Shown in pieces: positions 10,414-20,271 of a stretch of 22,500 nt of DNA. The notes beneath the pieces are model-generated. The model made no database searches. It saw only the letters and a program-made list of their open reading frames with translations, and was not told where the DNA came from. Each line of letters opens with the position of its first letter. Positions within the stretch are counted from its first letter, which is position 1. Both the position numbers and the translations under genes were made by a program. Source of the DNA: Chromera velia (Eukaryota > Sar > Chromeraceae); the NCBI GenBank assembly GCA_018398765.1, contig JAHBMJ010000364.1, forward strand, positions 7,015 through 29,514, written 5' to 3'.

Positions 10414-11743
10414 CCATCACAACACTCACGCCCACTGCAATCCACAGATACACACAGAGGGCCCTATCCTTGCCGGAGAGCAAGAAGGGATCTGCAAAGG
10501 AAGGGCAGAAAGAAAATGCACCTAGACCTCACTCACCTCTTTTTCAGTATGTCACGCACTCACGCACTCACTGACCTAGAGTGATGGGCCCTCGGGGGTT
10601 TCCAGAGTCGGCACGCCTCGCAGTATCGGGGCGAGTAACGAAGGGAATCTGCGGACAGAGAGACGCAAACAGAGGGAGAGAGATCTGGAGCGCCATGACA
10701 TTCATTGCCCTACGAGATGTTTCTCTCTCCGGACTCTCACTCTGTTTGTCTCCTTTCCTGCGATGATTTGCGTCCTTTTCCGCATTTTCTTCAGGCAACA
10801 GACCGTCCTTGCTCCGTTTCTTCTGGTTCCCTCTCCGTCTATAGATGCCTCTGCTGCTTTTTACTTCTTCATTTTTTTCTCCTCCACATTTTCCTGAAGC
10901 ATTTTTCTTCTCTCTCTTCTTTCCATTTTCCGTCTCATCCTGACAATCAAAAGTCAGTCAGTTGAACAGATCTCTCTTGTCTTCTTCTTTAAAGGCGCCT
11001 TTTCTTCAAAGAACCCTGACATTTTTCTCATCCTGTTTATTTCTTTACCAGGCTACTAAGAGAAGAGCTACTACTCACTTACCGACGCAGTACTCTCCGT
11101 TGACCTCCTGGTGTTCCGGCAACACCACTCCGGGATCCCCCATGCAGACCATCCACAGGTTGAAGAGGAAGAGGACCGACTCCCACAAACACACAAAAAG
11201 AATCACCATGCCCTCCAGACACCCAAAGTCCAACTGCACATTTGCATTTCGGCATCAAAATTGCCGTACGTATAACTCATTTGGGTGGGGGGCACCCGTA
11301 TCCATCCGACATAATTCTACCGTCGGACTGTTTGGGAAAGACTCTGTGCCCCAATAGACCCACATGCCTTCCTCTTCGTTCCCCTCCTCTTCCGTCTGCA
11401 AATCGACGCCAGCAACGACCAAACCACAAAAGATGGCAGAGAACAGCGAACAAGCAACACCAAGCAACTGAGAAAGAGAAGAGCTCAAGAGAACGACCCT
11501 CGGGTGGGAGAGGCCAATTGGAGAGAATCACTGCTTTCTTTGTTGCTTCTACTGGCTCTCTCCACATTCACGCTGACTGACCACTTCTGGAAGGAAGACG
11601 AAGAGGACAAACGAAGGATAGAGAACCCCCAAAGTCAGAGTGCCCATCTTCACCCACGAGTTCATCTGGCTGAAGTCCACCACGGCCTTCCCTGAGGTCT
11701 CCAGACCTCTGTCCCCTGTATAGTTCACTCGCGCTTTCCTCAT
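6421..11743 (-). CDS. DHHC-family protein S-acyltransferase with DHWC active site
   Basis: Predicted membrane enzyme that palmitoylates cytosolic cysteines. Exons on the minus strand (high to low): 11743-11582, optional 11467-11321, 11233-11083, 10648-10576, 10292-10157, 8754-8555 (or from 8669), 8008-7841, 7472-6421 (stop TAA). Total is about 620-700 residues. Numbering without the optional exon: transmembrane segment about 33-54; second about 63-85; GDPG motif at 86-89; cysteine-rich domain 113-153 with YCEACRLWKPPRAHHS, then RSLGRCVLRFDHWC; third segment just after NHGHYF; fourth in the exon at 8,555 (LLATLGVSAFALLVGLQHVLF); then RTTVER (TTxE motif) and NLKQILGNNW with a downstream Pro (PaCCT-like). 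The final 350 residues are Gly/Ser/Pro-rich and probably disordered. Start: the ATG at 11,743 gives a short hydrophilic N-terminus ahead of the first segment. Phases agree at 11083/10648, 10576/10292, 8555/8008 and 7841/7472. The 10157-to-8754 join and the optional exon are uncertain. Confidence 0.85.
9456..9664. repeat. (CA)n microsatellite tract in an acyltransferase intron
   Basis: About 200 bases of CA repeats interrupted by TA, CG and CC steps; on the gene strand it is (TG)n. It lies in the long intron between the DHWC exon and the exon carrying the fourth membrane segment. The several long His/Thr-rich or Cys/Val-rich frames here are artefacts of the repeat. Confidence 0.9.
9916..9963. 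repeat. short (CA)n tract
   Basis: Interrupted CA repeat in the same intron as the larger tract. Confidence 0.75.
10115..10139. repeat. C-homopolymer with unresolved base
   Basis: A run of C residues broken by an N, lying directly after the donor of the DHWC exon. A similar C-run with N is at about 438-453. The lengths are unreliable, so these may be assembly or sequencing limits. Confidence 0.8.
10157..10648 (-). other. catalytic cysteine-rich domain exons, second zinc site lost
   Basis: Two exons (10648-10576 and 10292-10157) joined in phase 2 build the DHHC domain. Spacing matches the family pattern C-x2-C-x9-H-C-x2-C-x2-C-x4-DHHC-x5-C exactly. Zinc-1 ligands are present: C114, C117, H127, C134. 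Catalytic D139, H140 and C142 are present. The zinc-2 ligands, by alignment with the human DHHC20 structure, are replaced by S128, L131, W141 and G148. The alternative acceptor 11 bases downstream (GGTAG) would remove residues needed for the family spacing, so the TGCAG acceptor at 10,293-10,294 is preferred. Confidence 0.85.
10379..10412. repeat. pure (CA)17 microsatellite
   Basis: Uninterrupted CA dinucleotide run in the intron between the two catalytic-domain exons of the acyltransferase gene, likely length-variable. Confidence 0.9.
11321..11467 (-). other. possible extra hydrophobic exon of the acyltransferase
   Basis: After the acceptor TTTCTCAG the frame reads LLGVACSLFSAIFCGLVVAG, then an acidic loop (QTEEEGNEEEG). 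It is phase 0 at both ends if the donor is GTAGAA at 11,320. GTCTAT at 11,359 is an alternative phase-0 donor. GTACGG at 11,269 would leave an intron of only about 36 nt and is unlikely. Joining 11,582 directly to 11,233 is also in phase, so this stretch may be skipped or intronic. Inclusion would add a third hydrophobic segment before the catalytic domain, altering topology, unless it pairs with the first as a hairpin. Confidence 0.4.
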
Positions 11744-12444
11744 TTCTTGCAGCTCCCCTCTTTGCAAGCTAGTAGACAGACCTGGCCAGTTTAAGCTATC
11801 GAGTCACAGCCAGACTGAATTGAGCGATACACAGAAGCCAGATGACAGCTCTCGAAGGGAAGGCTGCCTTTTCTGCGATCACCGGAGCAGGGCAGCAAGG
11901 AATCGGTCAGACTGTCACGTCTCAAAGCTGCAACCGGACACTGCTGGCAGCTCTGGGCGGATCGAAACGTTCCATTGAATCCACATGACAGATGTCCGAC
12001 GGTCGATCGATCGGAAACAAAATTTTGTCAAGGATTTGTGACAGCAGGAACTGTTCGCGCGCATGCACTGGCGGGGCCGAGCCACCCGGGGGCCGGCCAC
12101 CAACCTGCATGCATATGGCACATGCATGCATCGTCGGATGCTGGCATGATCCTGGCACCATGCACAACTCAAATCTGCATGTGGATGCATGTGGCAATTT
12201 CGAAGATGTCAGAGAAACATCGGATCGCGTGGGCTCCGCTTACAAACTTGTTTGTGTGTGAGTGACCGTCCAAATTATCATGAGGGCTGCCCGGCTGCTT
12301 TTCTGCCCTCCATTTTTTTTCTGTCAGGCCGACTCTGACTGAGTGCAAATCTTCAGTTGCCCTCTCGGGAGAGAGACGGTCCCTGTCTTTCTTTCTGTGT
12401 CAAACCTTTCGAAGTGAAGTGCGAGGCCGAACTGGCCTGCGCCC
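11744..12444. promoter_or_regulatory. divergent intergenic region and probable bidirectional promoter
   Basis: About 700 bases separate the start codons of the minus-strand acyltransferase and the plus-strand coiled-coil gene, so both promoters and 5' untranslated regions must lie here. TGCATGCA occurs at 12,106-12,113 and 12,123-12,130, with related GCATGC or TGCATG words near 12,061, 12,176 and 12,185. TGCATGCA is a known ApiAP2-type recognition site in apicomplexans; use here is inferred. A pyrimidine tract ending TCTGTCAG near 12,328 could be the acceptor of a 5'-UTR intron of the plus-strand gene. No coding frame is supported. Confidence 0.6.
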
Positions 12445-15400
12445 ATGTCTGTGCAGCTCTCTCCCCGCTCGAGGGCCACTATAGGCCCTCCTGCGGGGGG
12501 AGCTCAAAACCGTTTAGCCAAACTGATCGAGGCATTGAGGTCGAAGGAGGAGACCATCCTGAGCCTCCAACAACAACACGCGCAGGAGAGAATGAGAGCC
12601 GCAGAGACAGCCATGAGTGACGCTGCACAGAGAGACAAATTCCGTCAGCAGTTGACCGAAGCCACAGCCCATCTAAAGGGTTTGTTGGAGAAAGAGGAGC
12701 TGGAGAAGGACCATTTGATGAAGGAACTGACGGTGGAAAAGGAGCACATTGTGGAGAAGCTTCGGGTCAGTGCGTCAGACTGAAAGCATCCGAAAGAAGA
12801 AATCGCTTCTCTGTTCCACAACGTCTTTCTGTGCATGTGTTGTGTTTTGTCTGGATGCGTTGCAGACTGTCCAGTCGCAGCTGAACAAGAGCCAATCAAC
12901 ACAGGAGCAATTAGGGTCAGTCAGTAGAGCCAAATGGAAAGGGGTCACTCAGTTGCCCGACGGGAACAATGAGAGACTTGACAACAATGGCAAAAAATCC
13001 TGTGCACACGGCTGTCTTTCGTCTCTCCACCTGTGCAAGCGTTCCTGCCCCTCTGTTCCCGAGAAACAGCTTTCCTCCCACCGGCTCCAGTGGCTTCTTT
13101 GCTTCATCGTCGAAACATCAACAGTCTCCCAATTGCCTCGACGACAAATCCGGGGAAAGCGAAAGACCCATGCTTCACTGTAGAGCATTCTATTCTATTG
13201 TATCTCTACGTGCCTCCCGGATGCATGATGGATCGATCATTGCAGCATTGAGAACCGCACCCTCTCCCAACGTCTCGAGAAGATGGCCATGGACAACGCG
13301 GATCTCAGAAGCCGTCTCTCTCTTGCGACCGCCGCCTGTGCTGACATTCAGGGCTCACTCAAGGTCAGTGAGTGAATGAGAAGGGTCGGTCAGAAGGAGA
13401 GAAATTCATTCTTTTGCCTTGGCAGGGCACGTCTTTTTGCGGTTTCGTGTACAGCCCTCCCTGCAAACAGCCCAAAATGGCATTCCCATCCATACACATG
13501 CGAATTCTGAGATGATCACCTCAGAGGAGTTCTTACTAGCTGACTGAATTATTTCTTCCCTCTGTATGCCCCTGTTTGCCCTCGCCCTTCCACCCAGGTA
13601 TCTGACCACGTCCGTCGTGAGATGCTCTCCAAGTTGGATGCGGAGGCCCTGAAGGTGGAGCAACTGAAGGTCTGTCTCTCGATCGTCCTGTCTCTCTCTC
13701 TCTCTTCGTCATTGTGCCTCTTGTATGTGCTGAATGAAAAATGTTTGCCTGGCAGTTTCGTGATTCGGCCCTTGCATTCCCTTCTTTTCTGTCCTCTCTC
13801 TTCCTCTCCGCTCCTCTTCTTTGCTGTCTCTCCTCTTCAATTTGCGCTTCTTCCCTTTTTCTTCACGACTTTTGTTCCTCTTTTTTCTTCCGCCTCTGCC
13901 TTCGCGTCGCTCTTGCCCCATTCCCTTTTCTTTCCATATTTCCAGCCACGTATCCATCCCTCTTTCACTGTACATAAAACAATTACAAACAATAGGCGGA
14001 GCGCGTCCGATGGATGGAGGAGGAGAGGCAAGCGAGGGAGCAGGCACGGATCTCTCACGAGAGGGCGCAGGAAGAAGCGCAGAGTCTCCTCAAACAAATC
14101 GCAGAGAAAAACAGGGTCCGTAGGTCGCTCGGCGCCTTTGTCTGTCTGTCTGGCTGGCTGGCTGTTGGTTGTGGGAGGATGTCTCGAAGAGTCAGAAGAG
14201 ACGGGAGAAAGCATGCAGAAAGACACCTCAAGTACAATTACGGTAGGGAACATGCCGAAGCGATGAAAGTGAGAAAGGAAGAAAATGAGTCAACTGAGAG
14301 TGTGAAGTTATGCCGTGCTTTGCCGTCTGGCAAATCCATGTCCATTCTGTTCTGTGCTCCCCAAGTTGGCATCTCCGCTTGGCGTCGTCTGGCATCTCTC
14401 TCACGCACTTCCATCACACCTTCACGCAACGGCACTCCGACCCTCTTCTCTTCTGTCCCTCTTCTCTTTCTTTGCTTGTCTTGCATCTTTGCAAAAACAA
14501 ATGCAGTAGGTTGCGAGCACGGTAGCGAAGATTGAGATGACGACAGAATGCCTTCGTTCTTCCCTCCTCTCTCTCCCTCTGCCTTTCCTGCAGGAGATCC
14601 AATCGGCAGAGCAGAGAACGCTGGTCGCACAGGAGAGAAGCTTTCACTTGGAGAAACAAGTAGAACAGATGTCAGTCATTCACTCACTCAGTCACCCACC
14701 CACCCACCGCATGAAGGGAGAGACGGCGTAATACCAGGCGGTTAAGTGACAGATGTCGCAGTTTCCCGAAGGGCAGAGAAGAATGAAGGAAGGCTTCAGT
14801 TGTGTCTTAACTTAGCTTTTTTCTCGCCTTTCTGTTGTGTGTCTACTTGCTTCTCGCTTGGTTTCTCTCTTTCTGTCCGTGTGTGAGTTGACTACAGCCA
14901 ACATGCGTGGGATGGATCGTTGGGGTTCGTTCCTTTTGTCTGCCTGCCTCCATGTCGTCTGTCTGTCGGTCTGTCTGTCTGTGTGTTCATGAAGAAAAGA
15001 AGGGAGAAGAAGAAACACATACTCTGTCTGTGTTTGCCTGCCTGCAGGGACCAAGAGCGACTGGCAGCCAAGCGCCTGGCTGAGCAGATCCGAGCAGAGA
15101 GGGAGGAGACGGTGAAGGATCTATCCAATGAGATCACAGAGAGAAAGGTCCAGGTGAGAGGGGAGGGACTTGACTTTCGAAGGGCCTGAAGAGAGAGTAC
15201 GCGAAACGCTTGCAGGAAGGCAAACAGTCTGGGAGAGGAGACAGAAAGTCCAAAAGAAAGAAAGAAAAAAAATAGAGAGAGGACGCGAGAGACAAACATA
15301 AAGTGACGCGTCATTCTCCTTGACTTCCCTCTCTTCCTTTTTCGGTCCTCCTTCTCCTCCGCCTTATTTCTCATCTCTGCAGGGAGAGAGGCAAAAGGAG

Positions 15401-15537
15401 GCCATTCTGGGGTTGGAGAAGCAGGTGGAGCAGCGGCAGAGTGCCGAGCAGCGAACGCGCACGGAGCTCTTCGAAACTCAAAATCGGCTCGTAGAGGTCA
15501 CTGCTGAAAGGTCTGTCCACCAGGCTCTTTGTTGGTC

Positions 15538-15573
<36 letters not shown>

Positions 15574-18500
15574 AAACAATGGACTCTTCTTTTCTTTGTA
15601 GGCGATTTCGTGTGTCTCCTCAACGTTTCTCGCCTTCTCTCACGCCTTTGCCCTCTTTCGCAGTGTCTCCCCTTTGTGTGTCTGTTTGACTGTGTGCGAT
15701 GTCTGCCTGCCTCCCTTGTTGAATTTGCAGGGACGCTCTCCAGCGTCGACTGGCCCGTCTGGAGGCACGCCTGACAGATGTCGAGAGGGAGAGGGAGGAG
15801 TGGAAGGAGAAGGAGGGAAGCGCAAGGGCTCAGGTGAAGAGGGCAGAGGATCAAAACACAGAGCTCGACAGCCAGCGCCTGATGTCAGTCCGTTAGGTAG
15901 TCAGACAGTCAGGCAGGTAGGAAGGAAGGCACTCACGCAGCCAGCAAGTCAATCAGAGAGTCGAAAGGAGAGGAATGATGGGGGAGTTTATCGACGGGTC
16001 TTTTTATTTATTCTGATCGTTCGTTCAAATCTCCTCATTGAATTTCTGGAAACCAGGAACGGCTGTCTCTCACAGAGCATGCGTGTTCTTCTAAGACGAA
16101 ATTAGATGATGCTGCAGTGGACCCTCCACGATTTATTAATTTGAACATTTCATTCAGGCTGGAGCAGAGGCTCCGAGGCACCCGAGCCGAGCTGGAGGAC
16201 TCTGGAAGGGAAGCGCTTCGGCAGTCTGCTCGGTTCGACACGGAATTGGAGGGGGCAAGGGCGGACTGGAAGGTTGAAAAGGTCAGTCAGTCAGTTGGTC
16301 GTTGCATGGGTAGTTGGGTGGGTGGTTTATGCTGGATGGACGGGTGGCTACTTGAATTGAATCAATCATGAGATTTTTTTGTCTTTCTTCTTTCTCTTTT
16401 TTGTCCTTGGTTTCCATCCTACCTCCAAGTGTAATCTCGGCTGAGTCGAAGTGCCCCTCCCTCTTTCTGTCCTTTTTGCGGTCCTTTCGTTTGATTCTTC
16501 AATGTGAGTCGATTCGGGAGCTTCTGCATGTTGTGTCATGGTTTCTTTTCTTTCTTTGTACCCCTTTCTGAGGCCGGGGCCCTCCCTGTTAGTCTGGCCT
16601 CCATCTGTCTCTGTTTGTTTATCTGTATCTGCCATTTTTTGCTGGGCTGATTCATCACAGCGTCTTTTGGAGACTTAATTTGAGTGGAGACTTATTTGTC
16701 TTGCAGCTGAAGATGATGGCCGTGTTGACCTCCCTCTCGATCAAACTCGTGCGCAGTCGGAGGGAATCCGCACACACGGCACTCATGACGTGAGTCTGAG
16801 CGAAGAGATGAAAGAGCGTGGCGTGGCTTCTTGGCTGTTGGCTTTGCCTTCTGATTGCGTGTGTGTCGTGTAACGATGCATGCATTGATTTTCATACAGA
16901 ATTCATTGATTTTCAATGCAGGCTTTTGGCTTTGCCTTCTGATTGCGTGTGTGTGGCGTCACGATGCATGCATTGATTTTCATACAGAATTCATTGATTT
17001 TCAATGCAGGCTTTTGGCTTTGCCTTCTGATGGCGTGTGTGTGGTGTCACGATGCATGCATTGATTTTCATACAGAATTCATTGATTTTCAATGCAGGCT
17101 TTTGGCTTTGTCTTCTGATTGTGTGTGGTTTAACGGACGCTATTTCCTTTTTCCTCGAACCGCTTGTCTTTGCCTGTCTTTCTGCATTTGGACCTTTTCG
17201 CAAAGATGTCGTAGAGAACTGATGTCCTCAATTTCCACAAGAAGTGACAATCCATGATGGACATACTCTCTGAAGGGGAAAATGATGTCCTCTGTCTTTG
17301 TGCGTGCAGTTGGCATCTTCACGGAGGTTGCCGACAATTTGTGGATCACCTCACGCTTGCCCAGATGGAGAAAGAAAGAGCCCAGACACAACTGGAAGCA
17401 CTTAGACCCTCTAACCCCGTCAGAGACGCCCAAACGAGTCCTTTGCCGTCTCCAGGCAGGCCCTCACCCCCCCGCTCCCCTCTGTTGCCTCCCCGTTCCT
17501 CCATCGCACAAACCCAACCTCCTCAGCCCTATGCCTTGGCTTTGCGTCAGAGTGCTCTCTCAGCTCTGGGGGGCGGGATGCAGGAGACAGGCGTGGGGGG
17601 GGAGGGTTCTGAGATTCGAAGATCTCTCTCTGTGCCCCCCATTCAACTGCACGTGAATATTCACTCACCCTCGAGGGGCAATAGGGACAGAGAGAGAGAG
17701 GAAGAGGAGAGAGCGAGAGTGCGAGCAATGCGTATGAGAGAGGAGGAAGAGGAGCGAAGGAGGGAGAGGGAGGAGGCCGCAAGAGACGCGCAGGTACAAG
17801 CGTTGCGTGTGCGTGCGTCAACCCCCTCTCATGATGTCGTTGCCTGGGCCCAAGTGGCCCCCGGAGAGGGCCCACTGCAGGAGGGCCCCGGCCAAGTCCA
17901 ACAGCAGCCCCGTCAGACTCAGCACATTCACATCCGTTCACCAGGTCGCCCCCGAGACACACACGCAGATCAAGGGGCAGGTGGAGGTGCACACTCCCAC
18001 CCTCCGAACTTGACCCTCCCCCCCGAGGCCGAACGTCAACAGCAGCAGCTGAGAGGGGCACCCAACTCGCCAGGCAGGGTCGCCGTGGGAGGTCCGGAAG
18101 AAGTCCGGGCGGTGGTGACCGTCTCGCCGTCTCGTCAGAGGCAGAGAGACGAACTCTCTCACAGAGCCCGCACACCTCCCCCCCCCTATGAGAGAGAAAG
18201 AGAAAGAGAGCGGGGAGGGACCACAGGGGAAGATCGAAGTCCGTCTGTCCATGTTGGTCTGACGGTCAGAGACAGCCGTGCAGTGGAAGCCGAGAGGGGT
18301 GCCAGGCACCAGCTGATTCCCCTCGAGAGTGTGGGCACTCAGACAACAGGCATTCGACTGTGTGAGCAATCTGCTCTCGAGGCTTGTGAGCAGGATGTCG
18401 AACGTCTAGAAGCTCTATCAGATGCCCATAGCAAGCTCGCACGAGTTCTCCAGGAGAGAATTCGCAGACTTGAGGGTGTTTCTTCCTTGAAGAATAATTT

Positions 18501-20238
18501 AATTGGGGGTCTTCGTTGGCGTTTGGAAGAAGCACACCGAGAGGAGAAGCTGAGAAGGACCGAAATTCGAAACCGACTCCGAGGAGCAGGGACGTCGGTG
18601 GACGACGACGAGATCCACCCTGCCGATTCGGATCTGGCAACAGGGGCGAAGGGGGCTTCCCATGCATCGGTGGGGGGGAGGGCGGATGAGCGTCCCGATG
18701 TACGTCGGGCCCGCGAGACACTTCAGTGGCTCTGCGTAGAATTCCGCCATCGCATATGTCTATTTCTCCGGGAAGCCTGCGAAAAGGAGGGGGTGAATGT
18801 GGCGGTGAGTCCAAAAGGTGGCCTCCTGAAATCTAGTTGGTCGTTCGTCCTTTTCTTTTTTTGTTGTCTCTCTCTCTTCAGATGTTTTTCCGACTCTGCT
18901 TCTATACCGGTCTTGTGTAGAGCATTCATCGTTCTCCTTTCTGTACACACGAAGAGCCAGTCCCTATTTTTCAGTCACCGGCGTTTATGCTTTCTGTCTG
19001 GTTCCTTTCTCTTTTTTCCCCTTTCGCTCACTGTGCAGCCTCGAAACCCCTCATGTCTTCTTTTTAAGTCAGGTCGACTGAATGGATCAATCAATTCATT
19101 TCTAGGGAGGGCATCCACTTGACCTCTGCGTTGCCTCCTCGCACACGCACCCTACAGTTGGCCCCCCCGCAGAGAGACAGTTTTTCCACATGAACACATA
19201 TTGATTGCGTCTGCGAAAGATTTAAATGATCACCTGATCCTTGCAGCCGGGTGCTGGTCAAGGCAGTAGGCCCCCTGCCGCCGAAGGGTTAACAGAGTTT
19301 TTGCGGATCACGAGGGGACATGCGGGTCGTCTCCTCCATGCGGTCCTGTTCCTCTACCAGAAGCTTCGGCTGATGGTGGGGGAGATCTCGCCGTTCGTTT
19401 TGCCCTCACACCAGTCGCTTGCTGTCAGGGGTGGGGGTGGGCAGAGAGGCGGAGGGGGGGGGGACCTGGGTGACGCGTCTGCTGAGCTCGGCCCTCTCCT
19501 GACAGGGCTTCACCTCTGGGGTGTTCGTTATTTGCCGTTTTACCTTCGGCCCCGAAAGGCCCGTTTGGTCGAGGAAACCCTCGCTAGATACAGAACGCGT
19601 GTGACCACCGAACTAGCACACGAAGCCCACAGACTGGCTGAGAGTCGGAATGAAGAGAAGGAGGAGAGGCAGGGCGGAGGAGCAGGGGGTGGGAGGAGAG
19701 GAGGGGCGGGTCGGGACGGCAGTAGACGTAGAGATAGAGACGGCGGTGGGCCTGCGAGTGCAAGGGGCGTGAGAAATCAAGCAGCTGCCCGGGCAGTGCG
19801 TTTGGGATTTCAGCAGCAACAGCAGCAGCAGAGGGCCGGCCGAAGTCTCAGCAGAGAGAGAGACCCCGCCCCCCTCAGCCCCGAACGGCAGCCGCGTGCA
19901 TTGTCCCCTTCCCAACTGACCTTTGACGTACAGGTCCCGCCAGTTCCCTTCCAATTCCGCACTTCTGCAGATGGGGGGAGGGTTGGGGGGGGGTCTGTGT
20001 GGAGTCATTTGAAGGGAGGGGAGAGGACTAGGATGAGCGAGCAGGACAGAGAGGAGCTCGAGGCCTGGATGAGCTATGCGATGGACGCTCTGAACGTGAA
20101 GCTTCCTCTGGATGCACGAGAGGTGCCGGGATTCATTCCGGAAGTTCTCAGGGCACGTTCGCTCGCAGGTCTGTGTGTCTCTTTCTCTCTCTGTCTGTCT
20201 CTGTCTCTCTTTCTCTGTGTTGGTATGGGCGCGCACGC

Positions 20239-20271
<33 letters not shown>

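Noticed and set aside
13622-14266. 214-codon plus-strand frame
   Set aside because: It reads through intron 4; only its first codons (to 13,669) are exon 4 of the coiled-coil gene.
16855-17257. Repeated frames such as MHALIFIQNSLIF
   Set aside because: Products of the 88-bp intronic tandem repeat; the unit is not a multiple of three and the frames contradict each other.
17201-17257. Alternative acceptor GATGTCGTAG for exon 12
   Set aside because: In phase it gives about 13 codons then a stop; the TGCAG acceptor at 17,309 opens 498 codons.
17420-18175. 251-codon minus-strand frame
   Set aside because: Antisense to exon 12 of the coiled-coil gene, whose frame is supported by phase-matched splice sites on both sides.
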